This document shows positions 22,991 to 36,888 of a stretch of 64,000 nucleotides of DNA, piece after piece. The notes under the pieces are model-generated. The model was not told the origin of the DNA and made no database searches. It was given only the letters and a program-made list of their open reading frames with translations. The stretch's first letter is position 1; every line of letters starts with the position of its first letter. Source of the DNA: Enterobacter wuhouensis (GTDB taxonomy: Bacteria > Pseudomonadota > Gammaproteobacteria > Enterobacterales > Enterobacteriaceae); the NCBI RefSeq assembly GCF_004331265.1, contig NZ_SJOO01000004.1:483378-547377 (forward strand), written 5' to 3'. The translations under genes and the position numbers were made by a program.

Positions 22991-24250
22991 TTATTCCCCC
23001 TGACGCTGGTAGTCGTTACGCTGCGCGTTAGCACGGCGTTGGTCCATAATGTCACCATCGTTCGAAGAAGGCGTTGTGTTCGCGCTGGAGCTGCCTGACG
23101 AAGCTGGCGGCAGGCGCAGCAGGTTGTTCGCCCCGCTGGTGTCTTTCGCAGCCGGTGCAGAACCGCCTTTCAGCATCTGATCCAGCGGCAGAACCATCAG
23201 GTTTCCACCTTTGCTGTCGTTAACCAACACTTTGCGAGTGTGGCTCAGCACTTTTTCCATGGTCTCGATATAGAGACGCTCACGGGTAATTTCCGGAGCC
23301 GCTTTATATTCCGGCAGGATTTTCGCGAAGCGAGCCACTTCACCCTGCGCTTCCAGGATGGTCTGCGTCTTATACGCGCGCGCTTCTTCCAGAATACGCT
23401 GCGCCTGACCGTTAGCACGTGGCTGTACTTCGTTGGTGTACGCTTCTGCTTCACGGATGTACTGCTGTTCGTTTTCACGTGCAGCAATCGCATCGTCAAA
23501 CGCCGCTTTCACCTCTTCCGGCGGACGCGCAGCCTGGAAGTTGACGTCCAGCAGGGTGATACCCATGTTGTACGGACGAATGGTCTCTTCCAGCTCGCGC
23601 TGGGTATCGCTACGAATAACGGTACGACCTTCGGTCAGAATACGGTCCATGGTGTACTTGCCGATCACGCCACGCAGGGCGCTGTCGGTCGCCTGACGCA
23701 GACTGTCGTCAGCGCTGGTCACGCTAAACAGATAACGCTCAGGATCGGTTACGCGGTACTGCACGTTCATCTCAACGCGCACCACGTTCTCGTCCGAGGT
23801 CAGCATCACGCCGGACGCCGCCAGTTCACGCACGGATTCCACGTTTACCGCGGTAACGTCGTCAATGAAGGTTGGTTTCCAGTTCAGGCCCGGCTCAACC
23901 AGATGGCTGAACTTGCCGAAACGGGTAACCACGCCGCGTTCTGCTTCTTTAATGGTGTAGAACCCGCTGGCTGCCCAGATGATTACCACCGCAGCGGCCA
24001 CAATGCCCACTACGCGGCCACCCATTGGCGGGCGAGGACTCTGAGTAGAATTGCCACCCGAGCCAGAACCTTTACCTCCGCCAAGGCCACCAAGCTTTTT
24101 GCTCAGCTTGCGGAAGATATCATCCAGATCCGGCGGCCCCTGCTCGCGACCACCTTTGTTGCCATTTCCCCCAGAGTTGCCGCCTTGATTATTGCTGCTT
24201 CCCCACGGGTCGCGGTCTTGTCCGTTATTACCGGGCTGATTCCACGCCAT
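22991..24250 (-). CDS. hflK: FtsH modulator HflK (SPFH protein)
   Basis: The 419-residue protein has a glycine- and asparagine-rich cytosolic N-terminus (GNNGQDRDPWGSS... up to about residue 75), one membrane helix (VVGIVAAAVVIIWAASGFY) and a periplasmic SPFH domain. The long coiled region includes AREAEAY-like helices (YIREAEAYTNEVQP, QAQRILEEARAYKTQTILE). It partners HflC and FtsH. The C-terminus is serine-rich. Confidence 0.97.
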   Translation of the reverse strand: MAWNQPGNNGQDRDPWGSSNNQGGNSGGNGNKGGREQGPPDLDDIFRKLSKKLGGLGGGKGSGSGGNSTQSPRPPMGGRVVGIVAAAVVIIWAASGFYTIKEAERGVVTRFGKFSHLVEPGLNWKPTFIDDVTAVNVESVRELAASGVMLTSDENVVRVEMNVQYRVTDPERYLFSVTSADDSLRQATDSALRGVIGKYTMDRILTEGRTVIRSDTQRELEETIRPYNMGITLLDVNFQAARPPEEVKAAFDDAIAARENEQQYIREAEAYTNEVQPRANGQAQRILEEARAYKTQTILEAQGEVARFAKILPEYKAAPEITRERLYIETMEKVLSHTRKVLVNDSKGGNLMVLPLDQMLKGGSAPAAKDTSGANNLLRLPPASSGSSSANTTPSSNDGDIMDQRRANAQRNDYQRQGE

Positions 24251-24306
24251 GTATATGCTCCATATTTGTTATGCAAGGGCGAATTATTCAGGCTTCCCCT
24301 TTCTGA

Positions 24307-25587
24307 TCAGACGATATAGTCCGTCAGCGCAGGTTCTTGTTTACAGAGGCGACGCCAGTCAACGATCGGCATACGCACCTGCATCCCCACGCTGCCGTCA
24401 TCCTCCATCCACTCTTTTTCTATCGCCTGAAGCTGATAAAACCGGCTGCGCAGCCTGCCTTCCTGTGGCGGCAGTCGCAGCGTGTGCTGAGCTACCTCAC
24501 CGGAAAGACGTTCTGTCAAAGCCTGGAAAAGCAGTGGCACGCCAATTCCGGTCTGAGCAGAAAGCCAGACCCGAATCGGTTTGTTCTCTTCATCTCTGTC
24601 GATACGCGGTTCGAAATCATCCAGCATATCGATTTTGTTCATTACCAACAGCGTTGGGATTTCGTGGGCGTCGATCTCTTCGAGCACCACGTTCACCGCG
24701 TCGATGTTCTCCTGCACGCGCACGTCTGCAGCATCAATCACGTGCAGCAGCAGGGTCGCCTGACGCGTCTCCTGCAGCGTTGCCTTAAACGCTGCCACCA
24801 GGTCATGCGGCAGGTGGCGAATAAACCCTACGGTATCCGCGAGCACCGTTTCACCGACGTCGGCGACGTCAATGCGGCGCAGCGTTGGGTCCAGGGTCGC
24901 AAACAGCTGGTCTGCGGCATACACCTGGGCCTCGGTTATCTGGTTAAACAGGGTGGATTTACCGGCGTTGGTATACCCCACCAGCGACACCGTCGGGATG
25001 TCGGCTTTGGTTCGCGCCCGACGTCCCTGCTCACGCTGCTTCTCGACTCTTTCCAGACGTGAGAGGATCTGGGTAATACGGCCACGCAATAAACGACGGT
25101 CGGTTTCGAGCTGGGTTTCACCCGGACCGCGCAAACCAATCCCGCCTTTTTGTCTTTCAAGGTGGGTCCAGCCACGCACAAGGCGCGTCGCCAGATGGCG
25201 CAGCTGCGCCAGCTCAACCTGCAGCTTCCCTTCATGGGTACGCGCACGCTGAGCAAAAATATCTAAAATCAATCCCGTGCGATCGATAACACGGCATTCG
25301 CAAAGGGCTTCCAGGTTACGTTCCTGGGCTGGAGACAGCGCATGATCGAACAACACGACTGACGCGCCGGTTGCTTTTACGGCATCCGCAATTTCGACTG
25401 CTTTACCTTCACCAACAAAATACTTTGGGTGCGGCGCTTTACGGCTACCGGTAATCACCTGCATTGCTTCGACACCGGCGGAAGAGACCAGAGATTCAAA
25501 CTCCTGGAGGTCTTCCATATCTTTGTCTTGCGAAAAATAGATGTGTACCAGCACCGCCTGCTCACCGGCATCATAACGGTCAAACAA
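24307..25587 (-). CDS. hflX: Ribosome-associated GTPase HflX
   Basis: The 426-residue Obg-HflX-family GTPase has an N-terminal HflX domain (residues 1-190, including [12 protein letters not shown]). The G domain shows G1 [10 protein letters not shown]2/G3 LFATLDPT and [10 protein letters not shown], and G4 NKID. HflX splits stalled 70S ribosomes after heat shock. It lies between hfq and hflK, in the same direction. Confidence 0.97.
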   Translation of the reverse strand: MFDRYDAGEQAVLVHIYFSQDKDMEDLQEFESLVSSAGVEAMQVITGSRKAPHPKYFVGEGKAVEIADAVKATGASVVLFDHALSPAQERNLEALCECRVIDRTGLILDIFAQRARTHEGKLQVELAQLRHLATRLVRGWTHLERQKGGIGLRGPGETQLETDRRLLRGRITQILSRLERVEKQREQGRRARTKADIPTVSLVGYTNAGKSTLFNQITEAQVYAADQLFATLDPTLRRIDVADVGETVLADTVGFIRHLPHDLVAAFKATLQETRQATLLLHVIDAADVRVQENIDAVNVVLEEIDAHEIPTLLVMNKIDMLDDFEPRIDRDEENKPIRVWLSAQTGIGVPLLFQALTERLSGEVAQHTLRLPPQEGRLRSRFYQLQAIEKEWMEDDGSVGMQVRMPIVDWRRLCKQEPALTDYIV

Positions 25588-25602
25588 GCGTAAACCTCTC
25601 TA

Positions 25603-25640
25603 AAAAGATCAGCGGGGAACGCAGGACCCCTGGCTCCCCG
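25603..25640 (-). terminator. Candidate attenuating terminator between hfq and hflX
   Basis: CGGGGA (25613-25618) and TCCCCG (25635-25640) arms, with pairing continuing inward, are followed leftward by ATCTTTTTA. It would lower hflX expression relative to hfq. Confidence 0.6.
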
Positions 25641-25660
25641 TGTGGATAACAGCAGAAACC

Positions 25661-25984
<324 letters not shown>

Positions 25985-26057
25985 TTATATGCTTGTTTTG
26001 TACTTAGAACCTTGCGATTCTGAAAAATTGCGCACGATACGTCTCAATTGTACACAT

Positions 26058-27008
26058 TCAGTGAGCGATATCACCAACAACCTCAATCACTTCGTTTAAC
26101 GCCTGTTGCGGTTTTTCACTGTCTAACCAGTGAACCCCCTCCCAACCGCGTAACCAGGTGATCTGGCGCTTCGCTAACTGTCTCGTGGCGCAAACACCTC
26201 GATAAACCATTTCATCGTATGAAATTTCACCTTCAAGATACGACCACATCTGGCGGTATCCCACACAACGAATGGAAGGCATGTCCGTATGCAAATCTCC
26301 ACGGGCAAATAGCGCCCGCACTTCTGCTTCAAAATCTGAAGCTAACATCTGATGAAAACGCTGCTCAATTCGTTGATGGAGCAGTTCACGGCTCGCCGGG
26401 GCGATGGCGAACTGATGCACCTGATACGGCAGAGCGTCTCCTGACGTTTGCGTCAGTTCCGTTAAAGTTTTACCCGAAATGAAAAAAACTTCCAGTGCCC
26501 GGGAAAGCCTTTGCGGATCATTTGGATGAATCCGTGCTGCGGCAACCGGGTCAATCTCCGCCAGTTGCTTGTGCAAAACGTCCCATCCCTGCTCTGCCGC
26601 CTGCTGCTCAATCTTTGCTCTTACTTCCGGATCGGCTGATGGCAGAGGTGATAATCCCTCCAACAGCGCCTTAAAGTAGAGCATGGTTCCGCCAACCAAC
26701 AGCGGTATACGTCCCGCCGCCGTTATCTCGGCCATTTCGGCTAAGGCATCGCGACGGAAATCCGCTGCGGAATAGGCCTGTGCCGGGTCGAGAATATCCA
26801 GCAAACGATGCGGTGCCGCGCGCAGTTCGTCTGCGTCTGGCTTCGCCGTGCCGATGTCCATCCCTCGATAGATGAGGGCAGAATCAACGCTAATCAACTC
26901 TACAGGCAAAACTTTACGTAACTCAATGGCTAACGCCGTTTTGCCCGAGGCCGTTGGGCCCATTAAAAATATTGCCTTAGGCAGGCTCGCCTTGCTTACG
27001 TCAATCAT
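26058..27008 (-). CDS. miaA: tRNA dimethylallyltransferase MiaA
   Basis: The 316-residue enzyme attaches dimethylallyl groups to A37 of tRNAs reading UNN codons. The P-loop [18 protein letters not shown] is near the N-terminus; [19 protein letters not shown] and [15 protein letters not shown] are conserved. It overlaps mutL by 8 bp, so the two are coupled. The tRNA-Phe(GAA) gene in this window is one of its substrates. Confidence 0.97.
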   Translation of the reverse strand: MIDVSKASLPKAIFLMGPTASGKTALAIELRKVLPVELISVDSALIYRGMDIGTAKPDADELRAAPHRLLDILDPAQAYSAADFRRDALAEMAEITAAGRIPLLVGGTMLYFKALLEGLSPLPSADPEVRAKIEQQAAEQGWDVLHKQLAEIDPVAAARIHPNDPQRLSRALEVFFISGKTLTELTQTSGDALPYQVHQFAIAPASRELLHQRIEQRFHQMLASDFEAEVRALFARGDLHTDMPSIRCVGYRQMWSYLEGEISYDEMVYRGVCATRQLAKRQITWLRGWEGVHWLDSEKPQQALNEVIEVVGDIAH

Positions 27009-28845
27009 GTTTCAGGGCGGTCATCGCCGTTTGTAAATCAACAGGTTGTAATAAACCACCCGGCGGCGTTTTCACCAGATGCGGGCAAATGCGTTCCACC
27101 TCTGCCAGCACGGTAATCGCCTGCGCCATACTCCACGGCGTGTGTTCGCTTGCCAGATGGCGGGCGATCCACTGCGCGGTATTGGCGGCATCAAACGATG
27201 TCTGTTGCGCCAGGTAGCCTATCAGTTCAGGAATCAAGTTTTGTAAATTTTGTTGGCGTAAGGGTAAAGGCACTGCGCGAATTGTCACATGCTGCGCTTC
27301 CAGTATCATTTCGATACCCATTTTCGCCAGCTGCGCCTCAGCCTGCTGCAATACCCTTGATTCTTCAGGGGATATTTTCAAGCGAACCGGGATCAGCAGG
27401 GGCTGCGCGCAGGCCGCGTTTTGCCCCGGCGTGAGCTGCGCCTGCTTGAGCCAGCGTTCCGCCACCGGCAGCGCCAGCAGCATCAGTTTACCCTCACGTT
27501 CAAGCAAGGCCATATCCGGTGCAATAATGGTCAATACCCGACCAAAGCTCTGGCTGTGTCCTTCCAGCGAAGGGGATGACACCTCGATGTGCTCTTTTCG
27601 CTCTACGGCTGGCGTATCGAGCAGCTTGCGGTATAACGCGCCCTGCTGCTTTTGATATCCCGGCTGGGCGTTGGGATAGTTAGCGCCGGTTGGCCGAGGA
27701 GCACTTCCCGCCGTTGAAAAGCGCGGAGCGACCGGTTCACGGGCGACCGCAGGCTCAGCAAAATGATTGCGTCCCGCCGCCACGCGGTTTTCCGGCAGCG
27801 CACGCGCGGCGGGCTCCTCGCTATCCAGCGGCAACGCAGGTGCCGACTGCTGCTGCAAGACGCTAACGACGCCCTGGTAGATAAAATCGTGCACCAGACG
27901 CGACTGGTGGAACCGCACCTCATGCTTGGCAGGATGGACGTTTACGTCCACCTGATGCGGGTCGATCTCAAGATAAAGCACAAACGCAGGCTGCCGATCG
28001 GCGCCGAGCTTGTCTTCACAGGCCTGGCGAATGGCGTGATTAATCAGGCGGTCGCGCATCATGCGGCCGTTTACGTAGCAGTACTGGATCTCGGCAAACG
28101 CTGCGCTGTTGGCGTTTGGGTCAGCAACCCAGCCGCGCATGGCCAGATCGCCATGCTGCCACTCAATCGCCAGCGCCTGCTCCAGGAACGGCGTGCCGCA
28201 GATAGCGCCTAACCGGCGCTCCTTCTGCCCACCTTCTGCAACCGCACGGTACTGACGCATCACCTTGCCGTTATGGCTGAGGTTGATGGTGACATCGAAT
28301 CGCGCCAGCGCAATGCGGCGAATGACCTCATCGATATGTCCGAATTCGGTCTTTTCGGTCCGCATGAACTTGCGTCGGGCCGGGGTGTTATAGAACAGAT
28401 CCAGCACTTCGAGCGTGGTGCCAACAGGATGCGCCGCCGGTTTTACCGTGACGTCCATATCGCGCCCTTCGGCGTAGGCCTGCCAGGCTTCCTGCTGTTC
28501 GGCGGTACGGGAGGTCAAGGTTAAGCGGGAAACGGAGCTGATGCTGGCAAGCGCTTCGCCGCGAAAGCCGAGGCTGATAATCGCTTCAAGATCGTCCAAA
28601 GAGGTAATTTTACTGGTAGCGTGACGGGCCAGCGCCAGCGCCAGCTCGTCCTTTTTGATGCCACAGCCATTATCGCGAATGCGAATGAGCTTTGCGCCAC
28701 CGCGTTCGATATCGATATCAATGCGGGTTGCGCCCGCATCGAGGCTGTTTTCCACCAGCTCCTTCACCACCGATGCAGGGCGTTCCACCACCTCACCGGC
28801 GGCGATTTGGTTCGCGAGCTGCGGCGGTAGAACCTGAATCGGCAT
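27001..28845 (-). CDS. mutL: DNA mismatch repair protein MutL
   Basis: The 614-residue GHKL ATPase has [17 protein letters not shown] (motif I), [11 protein letters not shown] and [16 protein letters not shown] in the N-terminal domain (about residues 1-330). A proline/alanine-rich linker leads to a C-terminal dimerisation domain. MutL couples MutS mismatch recognition to MutH and helicase II. It lacks the endonuclease motif, as expected for a species using MutH. It starts 9 bp after amiB. Confidence 0.97.
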   Translation of the reverse strand: MPIQVLPPQLANQIAAGEVVERPASVVKELVENSLDAGATRIDIDIERGGAKLIRIRDNGCGIKKDELALALARHATSKITSLDDLEAIISLGFRGEALASISSVSRLTLTSRTAEQQEAWQAYAEGRDMDVTVKPAAHPVGTTLEVLDLFYNTPARRKFMRTEKTEFGHIDEVIRRIALARFDVTINLSHNGKVMRQYRAVAEGGQKERRLGAICGTPFLEQALAIEWQHGDLAMRGWVADPNANSAAFAEIQYCYVNGRMMRDRLINHAIRQACEDKLGADRQPAFVLYLEIDPHQVDVNVHPAKHEVRFHQSRLVHDFIYQGVVSVLQQQSAPALPLDSEEPAARALPENRVAAGRNHFAEPAVAREPVAPRFSTAGSAPRPTGANYPNAQPGYQKQQGALYRKLLDTPAVERKEHIEVSSPSLEGHSQSFGRVLTIIAPDMALLEREGKLMLLALPVAERWLKQAQLTPGQNAACAQPLLIPVRLKISPEESRVLQQAEAQLAKMGIEMILEAQHVTIRAVPLPLRQQNLQNLIPELIGYLAQQTSFDAANTAQWIARHLASEHTPWSMAQAITVLAEVERICPHLVKTPPGGLLQPVDLQTAMTALKHD

Positions 28846-28854
28846 GCATTCTCC

Positions 28855-30201
28855 TTAGTTGGTCGCGGTCATCTCACCCGGCAGCGCTGCACTGGCCGTC
28901 TGGCCCGCCCCGCCCTGCGGCGCGGACTGTAGCGGATGGGCATCAAAGTATTTGCGCAGGCCGTTATAAATCGCTTCGGCAATCTGCTGCTGGTAGCTGT
29001 CGCTTCCCAGCAGGCGCTCTTCACCGGTGTTGCTGATAAAGCCCGTCTCAACGAGGATGGACGGAATATCCGGCGAACGCAGAACGCCAAGGCTCGCATG
29101 TTCCGGGCGGCGCTTGTGCAGCACGCCAATACTTTGCAGCTGGCTCAATACGTTAGTGGCGACATCATACCCGACCCGCTGAGAATGACCGAACTGTAAA
29201 TCCAGGACCGCCTGGCTGAGATACGGATCGGACTGGCTGTTTGCCAGCACATCGCCCGCGCCGCCCAGGAGTTCAGACTGCTTCTCATGCTCTTCCAGCC
29301 AGTTTGCCATTTCGCTGTTAGCGCGACGGTTGGAAAGCACCCATACCGAGGCGCCGGTCGCGTTACGGTTCGGCGCAGCATCCGCATGAATAGAGACCAG
29401 GAAGTTCGCGTTCTGCTTACGCGCCACGTCCGAGCGCCCCATTACCGAGATAAAGTAATCCCCGTCGCGGGTAAGCACGCCTTTAAACATAGGATCGTCA
29501 TTGAGCAGCGAACGCAGCTTACGCGCGATGGCGATGGTGACATTTTTCTCCCGCGTGCCGCCAGGACCGATGGCTCCCGGATCTTGCCCGCCGTGCCCCG
29601 CATCAATGGCGATAATCACTTTATCACCGCTGACCGCCGTACGGCGCGCGCTGGCCGCAGGACGCGTCACCGTGTTGCTGCTGGTTGCCGCAGTGATGCG
29701 GTCGTTCTGCGACTTAAACGGATTACGCGCAGGTTCAGAAGGACGCGGCGTATACACCGGTTCTTCCACGCGCTTCGCGACGACAGGCGCAGGCGGCGGA
29801 GGTGGAGGCGGCGGTACATCGGCTTTGATGGTAAAGACGACGGTATAATTCGCGCCGTTTTGCTGTTTCACCGCCTGGGTTTTCCCCTTTTCGGTCAGAT
29901 CAACAACCAGCCGCAGCGACTGCGCATCTTTTGGCGTACCGGACCGGATGCTTTTTACCAGGTTATTACCGCTGAACTGCAGCGGCAGCCCCTGTATCAC
30001 GCCCGTTTGTTTGATATCCAGCGCCACGCTGCGGCTGTCGATTTGTGAGAAAGCATACTCAGGATCGCCCATAAAGCTGAACGTAATTCGGGCCTGGCTG
30101 TCGCCATTCGAAACCTGAATATCCGAAAGATTTGCCGCGCCGGCCTGCGCGCACAGCAGCACCGTAGCAGCTAACAACCAACCTTTAACGCGATGTATCA
30201 T
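28855..30201 (-). CDS. amiB: N-acetylmuramoyl-L-alanine amidase AmiB
   Basis: The ATG at 30201 gives 448 residues with signal peptide [21 protein letters not shown]. It has an N-terminal AMIN domain (about residues 25-125), a proline-rich linker with eight consecutive prolines, and an Amidase_3 domain. Zinc ligands sit in [21 protein letters not shown] and [12 protein letters not shown], and a catalytic glutamate in LVETGFISN. AmiB splits septal peptidoglycan and is activated by EnvC. The proline run suggests EF-P dependence. It is 16 bp after tsaE. Confidence 0.96.
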   Translation of the reverse strand: MIHRVKGWLLAATVLLCAQAGAANLSDIQVSNGDSQARITFSFMGDPEYAFSQIDSRSVALDIKQTGVIQGLPLQFSGNNLVKSIRSGTPKDAQSLRLVVDLTEKGKTQAVKQQNGANYTVVFTIKADVPPPPPPPPAPVVAKRVEEPVYTPRPSEPARNPFKSQNDRITAATSSNTVTRPAASARRTAVSGDKVIIAIDAGHGGQDPGAIGPGGTREKNVTIAIARKLRSLLNDDPMFKGVLTRDGDYFISVMGRSDVARKQNANFLVSIHADAAPNRNATGASVWVLSNRRANSEMANWLEEHEKQSELLGGAGDVLANSQSDPYLSQAVLDLQFGHSQRVGYDVATNVLSQLQSIGVLHKRRPEHASLGVLRSPDIPSILVETGFISNTGEERLLGSDSYQQQIAEAIYNGLRKYFDAHPLQSAPQGGAGQTASAALPGEMTATN

Positions 30202-30217
30202 CCCGTCATCCCTACGC

Positions 30218-32193
<1,976 letters not shown>

Positions 32194-32195
<2 letters not shown>

Positions 32196-33333
32196 GTCAC
32201 AGCCCCTCGATCTCAATCAGTTAGCGCAAAATATTAAACAATGGGGTGCTGAGCTTGGCTTCCAGAAGGTGGGTATTACCGATACCGACCTTTCCGCCAG
32301 CGAGCCTAAACTGCAGGCGTGGCTGGACAAACAATATCACGGCGAAATGGAGTGGATGGCGCGTCACGGCATGATGCGCGCCCGTCCTCACGAGCTTTTG
32401 CCGGGCACATTACGCGTCATTAGCGTGCGCATGAACTATCTGCCCGCCAACGCGGCCTTTGCGCGCACGCTAAAAAATCCCTCTCTGGGCTACGTCAGCC
32501 GCTACGCCCTGGGGCGTGACTACCATAAGCTCCTGCGTAACCGCTTAAAAAAGCTTGGGGAAACCATTCAGCAGCACTGTGTTTCGCTGAATTTTAGACC
32601 CTTTGTGGACTCCGCGCCTATTCTTGAGCGCCCGATCGCTGAAAAAGCGGGGCTTGGCTGGACAGGTAAGCACTCACTTATCCTGAGCCGCGACGCCGGA
32701 TCGTTCTTCTTCCTGGGCGAACTGCTGATTGATCTACCGCTGCCGGTAGACGGCCCGGTTGAGGAAGGCTGTGGCCGCTGCGTGGCCTGCATGACCATCT
32801 GCCCCACGGGCGCCATCGTCGAACCCTATACCGTTGATGCGCGCCGCTGTATTTCCTATCTCACTATCGAACTGGAAGGGGCGATTCCAGAAGAATTTCG
32901 ACCGCTTATCGGCAACCGCATCTACGGCTGTGACGACTGCCAGCTGATCTGCCCGTGGAACCGTTATTCCCAGCTCACGGGTGAAGAGGATTTCAGCCCG
33001 CGTAAAGCATTACATGCGCCGCAGCTCATTGAGCTGTTCGCATGGACCGAAGCCTGGTTCCTGAAGGTGACGGAAGGGTCGGCCATTCGCCGTATCGGCC
33101 ATCTGCGCTGGCTGCGTAATGTCGCCGTTGCGCTGGGTAATGCCCCGTGGGACGAAGCCAATATACTGGCGCTGGAAAGTCGTAGAGGTGAGCACCCACT
33201 TCTCGATGAACACATAGAATGGGCGATTGCGCAGCAAATTGAGAAGCGAAATGCCTGCGTGGTCGAGGTGCAGCTACCGAAGAAACAGCGTCTGGTGAGG
33301 GTGATTGAAAAAGGGCTTACGCGAGACGCCTGA
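32194..33333 (+). CDS. queG: Epoxyqueuosine reductase QueG
   Basis: The 379-residue cobalamin- and Fe-S-dependent reductase carries out the last step of queuosine synthesis in tRNA. Two 4Fe-4S motifs are visible: CGRCVACMTICPTGA and CDDCQLICPWN. The ATG at 32194 gives the family N-terminus MSQPLDLNQLAQNI; upstream in-frame codons read back through the nnr gene. It is divergent from nnr, sharing start bases. Confidence 0.96.
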
Positions 33334-33602
33334 TCTATTCACAGCCTGTGAATAAAAATAAGAACTCAAGCGCCATAAGGCCTGGCAAACAGGTCAAGTG
33401 ATCTCAATAACATTTTGAAATCAAATTTTCTTGAATAAATTCAATAGAATACAAGAATATTATTCACCCTGCGAAGTTTTTGGTTCAGCCCAGTAAAACG
33501 CAGAATCTGTGGATAAGTCTGTTTAAAAGAGTATTTCAAATGCAATAGAAAACGTCCCCAACGAAGCATTTCGCTGTGGATATTTTTGAGATGAAGAAGA
33601 TT

Positions 33603-33678
<76 letters not shown>

Positions 33679-33714
33679 TTGGGTGGTGCATGCTTTAGAA
33701 GCATTATCAAATTT

Positions 33715-33790
<76 letters not shown>

Positions 33791-33826
33791 TTGGGTGGTT
33801 CATGCTTTAGAAACATTATCAAATTT

Positions 33827-33902
<76 letters not shown>

Positions 33903-33962
33903 AAATCTGTACTGCTTTTGTTGCTGTCGTAACGTGTAATTCTCTGTCGTTACGGGAGGCGC

Positions 33963-33990
33963 ATTATACGAGAAATCCGTTTAGCTGCAA
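33963..33990 (-). promoter_or_regulatory. tRNA-Gly operon promoter (stringent type)
   Basis: Read leftward: -35 TTGCAG (33985-33990), 16 bp spacer, perfect -10 TATAAT (33963-33968), then a GC-rich discriminator GCGCCTCCCG, typical of stringently controlled stable-RNA promoters. Confidence 0.85.
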
Positions 33991-34063
33991 CCCCCCTGAA
34001 AGCGTTTTTTTGGAAATTCAGTTCAAATGCTTATTTAATCGGCAAGCTGAACAATTTAGCGAC

Positions 34064-34091
34064 AAAAACCCGGTCACGCAAGGTGCCGGGT
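34064..34091 (-). terminator. Terminator after orn
   Basis: Arms ACCCGG (34068-34073) and CCGGGT (34086-34091) are followed leftward by TTTTGTC. It lies just past the orn stop. Confidence 0.65.
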
Positions 34092-34097
34092 CTCAAA

Positions 34098-34643
34098 TCA
34101 GAGCTTGATAAAGTTTTCGCGGTAGTAGGAAAGCTCCGCCACGGACTCACGGATATCGTCCATCGCCTGGTGGGTCCCCTGTTTTTTAAAGCCGTCGAGA
34201 ATTTCTGGCTTCCAGCGTCGCGCCAGCTCTTTCAGGGTGCTGACATCAAGGTAGCGGTAGTGGAAGTAAGATTCCAGCTCCGGCATGTACTTAAACAGGA
34301 AGCGGCGATCCTGACCAATGCTATTGCCGCAGATAGGCGATTTGCCAGCAGGAACCCACTGCTTCAGGAACTCAAGGGTTGCCAGCTCTGCTTCACGATC
34401 GCCCTGGGTGCTGGCCTTCACGCGATCCACCAGCCCGCTGCCGGTATGGGTACGCACGTTCCAGTCGTCCATCAGCGCAAGCTGGTCATCAGACTGATTT
34501 ACCGCAATGGTCGGCCCTTCCGCCAGGATATTGAGATTCGCATCGGTGACCAGCGTGGCGATCTCAATAATGCGATCGCGCTCGGGATCCAGCCCGGTCA
34601 TTTCAAGATCGATCCAAATCAGGTTGTTTTCGTCCGCGCTCAT
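34098..34643 (-). CDS. orn: Oligoribonuclease
   Basis: The ATG at 34643 gives the standard 181 residues ([20 protein letters not shown]). DEDDh exonuclease motifs: D-E in IDLEMTG, D in [12 protein letters not shown], and the [11 protein letters not shown] histidine-aspartate pair. Orn degrades RNA dinucleotides at the end of mRNA decay and pGpG. It is divergent from rsgA. Confidence 0.97.
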   Translation of the reverse strand: MSADENNLIWIDLEMTGLDPERDRIIEIATLVTDANLNILAEGPTIAVNQSDDQLALMDDWNVRTHTGSGLVDRVKASTQGDREAELATLEFLKQWVPAGKSPICGNSIGQDRRFLFKYMPELESYFHYRYLDVSTLKELARRWKPEILDGFKKQGTHQAMDDIRESVAELSYYRENFIKL

Positions 34644-34750
34644 GTTATTTTCCACCCTTCTCGCATAACCGGCTATAGCAGGTTAACTAGTATTAATTAG
34701 AGTGTATCATAGAGGTTTTGCCCACTATGGGCGACCAGGAGCCAGCGCGA

Positions 34751-35803
34751 TTGAGTAAAAATAAACTCTCCAAAGGGCAGCAGCGCCGCGTAAACGCCAA
34801 CCACCAGCGCCGTCTTAAAACCACTTCGGAGAAGCCGGATTATGACGACAACCTGTTTGGTGAAGCGACTGAAGGCGTCGTCATTAGCCGTTTTGGTATG
34901 CATGCCGATGTCGAATCCGCCGACGGAGATATTCACCGTTGCAATATCCGTCGCACTATCCGTTCACTGGTGACCGGCGACCGCGTGGTCTGGCGTCCGG
35001 GTAAAGAGGCCGCTGAAGGGGTCACGGTTAAAGGCATCGTTGAAGCCGTACATGAACGTACGTCAGTGCTCACCCGCCCGGATTTTTACGACGGCGTGAA
35101 ACCCATTGCCGCCAACATTAACCAAATCGTTATCGTTTCGGCGATTTTGCCTGAGCTTTCGCTCAATATTATCGACCGTTATCTGGTTGCCTGCGAAACG
35201 CTGCAGGTTGAACCGATCATCGTATTGAACAAGATCGATCTGCTGGACGACGACGGCATGGCCTTCGTTAACGAGCAGATGGATATCTACCGCAAGATTG
35301 GTTATCGCGTGCTGATGGTCTCCAGCCACACCAAAGATGGCCTGAAGCCGTTAGAAGAGGCGCTGACCGACCGCATCAGCATCTTTGCGGGGCAATCCGG
35401 CGTGGGCAAATCGAGCCTGCTGAACAACCTTCTCGGCCTCCAGCAAGAGATCCTGACCAACGATGTCTCCAACGTGTCGGGACTGGGTCAGCACACCACT
35501 ACCGCCTCACGTCTGTATCATTTCCCGCACGGTGGCGACGTGATCGACTCTCCGGGCGTGCGTGAATTTGGCCTGTGGCATCTTGAGCCGGAACAAATCT
35601 TCAACGGATTTGTCGAATTCCATGATTATTTAGGCGCTTGCAAATATCGCGACTGTAAACACGATAACGACCCGGGCTGCGCCATCCGCGAAGCGGTTGA
35701 GAATGGCGAAATTGCAGAGACCCGCTTCGAAAACTATCACCGCATTCTGGAAAGCATGGAAGACGTAAAAACGCGTAAAAACTTTTCTGATTCGGATAAC
35801 TGA
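34751..35803 (+). CDS. rsgA: Ribosome biogenesis GTPase RsgA
   Basis: A TTG at 34751 gives the standard 350 residues (family start [16 protein letters not shown]); AGGAG lies just upstream. The GTPase motifs are circularly permuted: G4 NKID (about residue 160) comes before G1 [14 protein letters not shown] and G3 DSPGVREFG. The zinc knuckle [14 protein letters not shown] is near the C-terminus and an OB-fold is N-terminal. RsgA finishes 30S assembly. It is 97 bp upstream of psd. Confidence 0.96.
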   Translation: MSKNKLSKGQQRRVNANHQRRLKTTSEKPDYDDNLFGEATEGVVISRFGMHADVESADGDIHRCNIRRTIRSLVTGDRVVWRPGKEAAEGVTVKGIVEAVHERTSVLTRPDFYDGVKPIAANINQIVIVSAILPELSLNIIDRYLVACETLQVEPIIVLNKIDLLDDDGMAFVNEQMDIYRKIGYRVLMVSSHTKDGLKPLEEALTDRISIFAGQSGVGKSSLLNNLLGLQQEILTNDVSNVSGLGQHTTTASRLYHFPHGGDVIDSPGVREFGLWHLEPEQIFNGFVEFHDYLGACKYRDCKHDNDPGCAIREAVENGEIAETRFENYHRILESMEDVKTRKNFSDSDN

Positions 35804-35900
35804 CAACTAAGCTAAGCATCGCTAAAATCGTCCCCTTTTTTCAGGTTCCGGCTGTCTTAAGCCGGATCAGGAACGACAAAACAATGGCCTGGAGGCTACC

Positions 35901-36869
35901 TTGTTAAACTCATTTAAACTTTCGCTTCAATACATTCTGCCAAAACTGTGGCTCACTCGCCTGGCGGGCTGGGGCGCGAGCAAACGAGCGGGCTGGCTGA
36001 CCAAACTGGTCATCGACCTGTTCGTGAAATACTACAAGGTCGACATGAAGGAAGCGCAGAAGCCGGACACTGCCAGCTATCGCACCTTCAACGAATTCTT
36101 CGTCCGCCCGCTGCGTGACGAAGTACGCCCGCTGAACACCGATCCGAACGTGCTGGTCATGCCTGCTGATGGCGTTATCAGCCAGCTCGGTAAAATCGAA
36201 GACGACAAAATTCTGCAGGCGAAAGGCCACAACTACAGCCTGGAAGCGCTGCTGGCCGGCAACTACCTGATGGCAGATCTGTTCCGCAACGGTACGTTTG
36301 CCACCACCTACCTGTCTCCGCGCGACTACCACCGCGTGCACATGCCGTGTAACGGTATCCTGCGCGAGATGATTTACGTCCCGGGCGACCTGTTCTCGGT
36401 AAACCACCTAACCGCGCAGAACGTCCCGAACCTGTTTGCCCGTAACGAGCGCGTCATCTGCCTGTTTGATACTGAATTTGGCCCAATGGCGCAGATTCTG
36501 GTGGGTGCTACCATTGTAGGCAGCATCGAAACCGTCTGGGCGGGCACCATCACCCCTCCGCGTGAAGGCGTGATCAAGCGCTGGACCTGGCCTGCCGGTG
36601 AGGCAGAAGGCTCCGTTGCCCTGCTGAAAGGCCAGGAGATGGGTCGCTTCAAGCTGGGCTCTACCGTAATTAACCTGTTTGCACCGGGTAAAGTTAACCT
36701 GGTTGAACAGCTGGAAAGCCTGTCGGTCACCAAACTGGGCCAGCCGCTGGCGATGTCTACCGAAACCTTCGTGACGCCGGACGCAGAGCCTGCGCCGTTG
36801 CCGGAAGAAGAGATCAAAGCCGAGCACGACGCCAGCCCGCTGGTTGACGACAAAAAAGACGAAGGCTAA
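35901..36869 (+). CDS. psd: Phosphatidylserine decarboxylase proenzyme
   Basis: The 322-residue proenzyme starts with TTG at 35901, after GGAGG. It makes phosphatidylethanolamine at the inner membrane. Self-cleavage in the LGST motif ([12 protein letters not shown], near residue 253) produces the pyruvoyl-carrying alpha chain. [15 protein letters not shown] with its active-site histidine is present. Its usual partner mscM follows after 19 bp. Confidence 0.97.
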   Translation: MLNSFKLSLQYILPKLWLTRLAGWGASKRAGWLTKLVIDLFVKYYKVDMKEAQKPDTASYRTFNEFFVRPLRDEVRPLNTDPNVLVMPADGVISQLGKIEDDKILQAKGHNYSLEALLAGNYLMADLFRNGTFATTYLSPRDYHRVHMPCNGILREMIYVPGDLFSVNHLTAQNVPNLFARNERVICLFDTEFGPMAQILVGATIVGSIETVWAGTITPPREGVIKRWTWPAGEAEGSVALLKGQEMGRFKLGSTVINLFAPGKVNLVEQLESLSVTKLGQPLAMSTETFVTPDAEPAPLPEEEIKAEHDASPLVDDKKDEG

Positions 36870-36888
36870 CAACAGAAGGATCGCTGAC

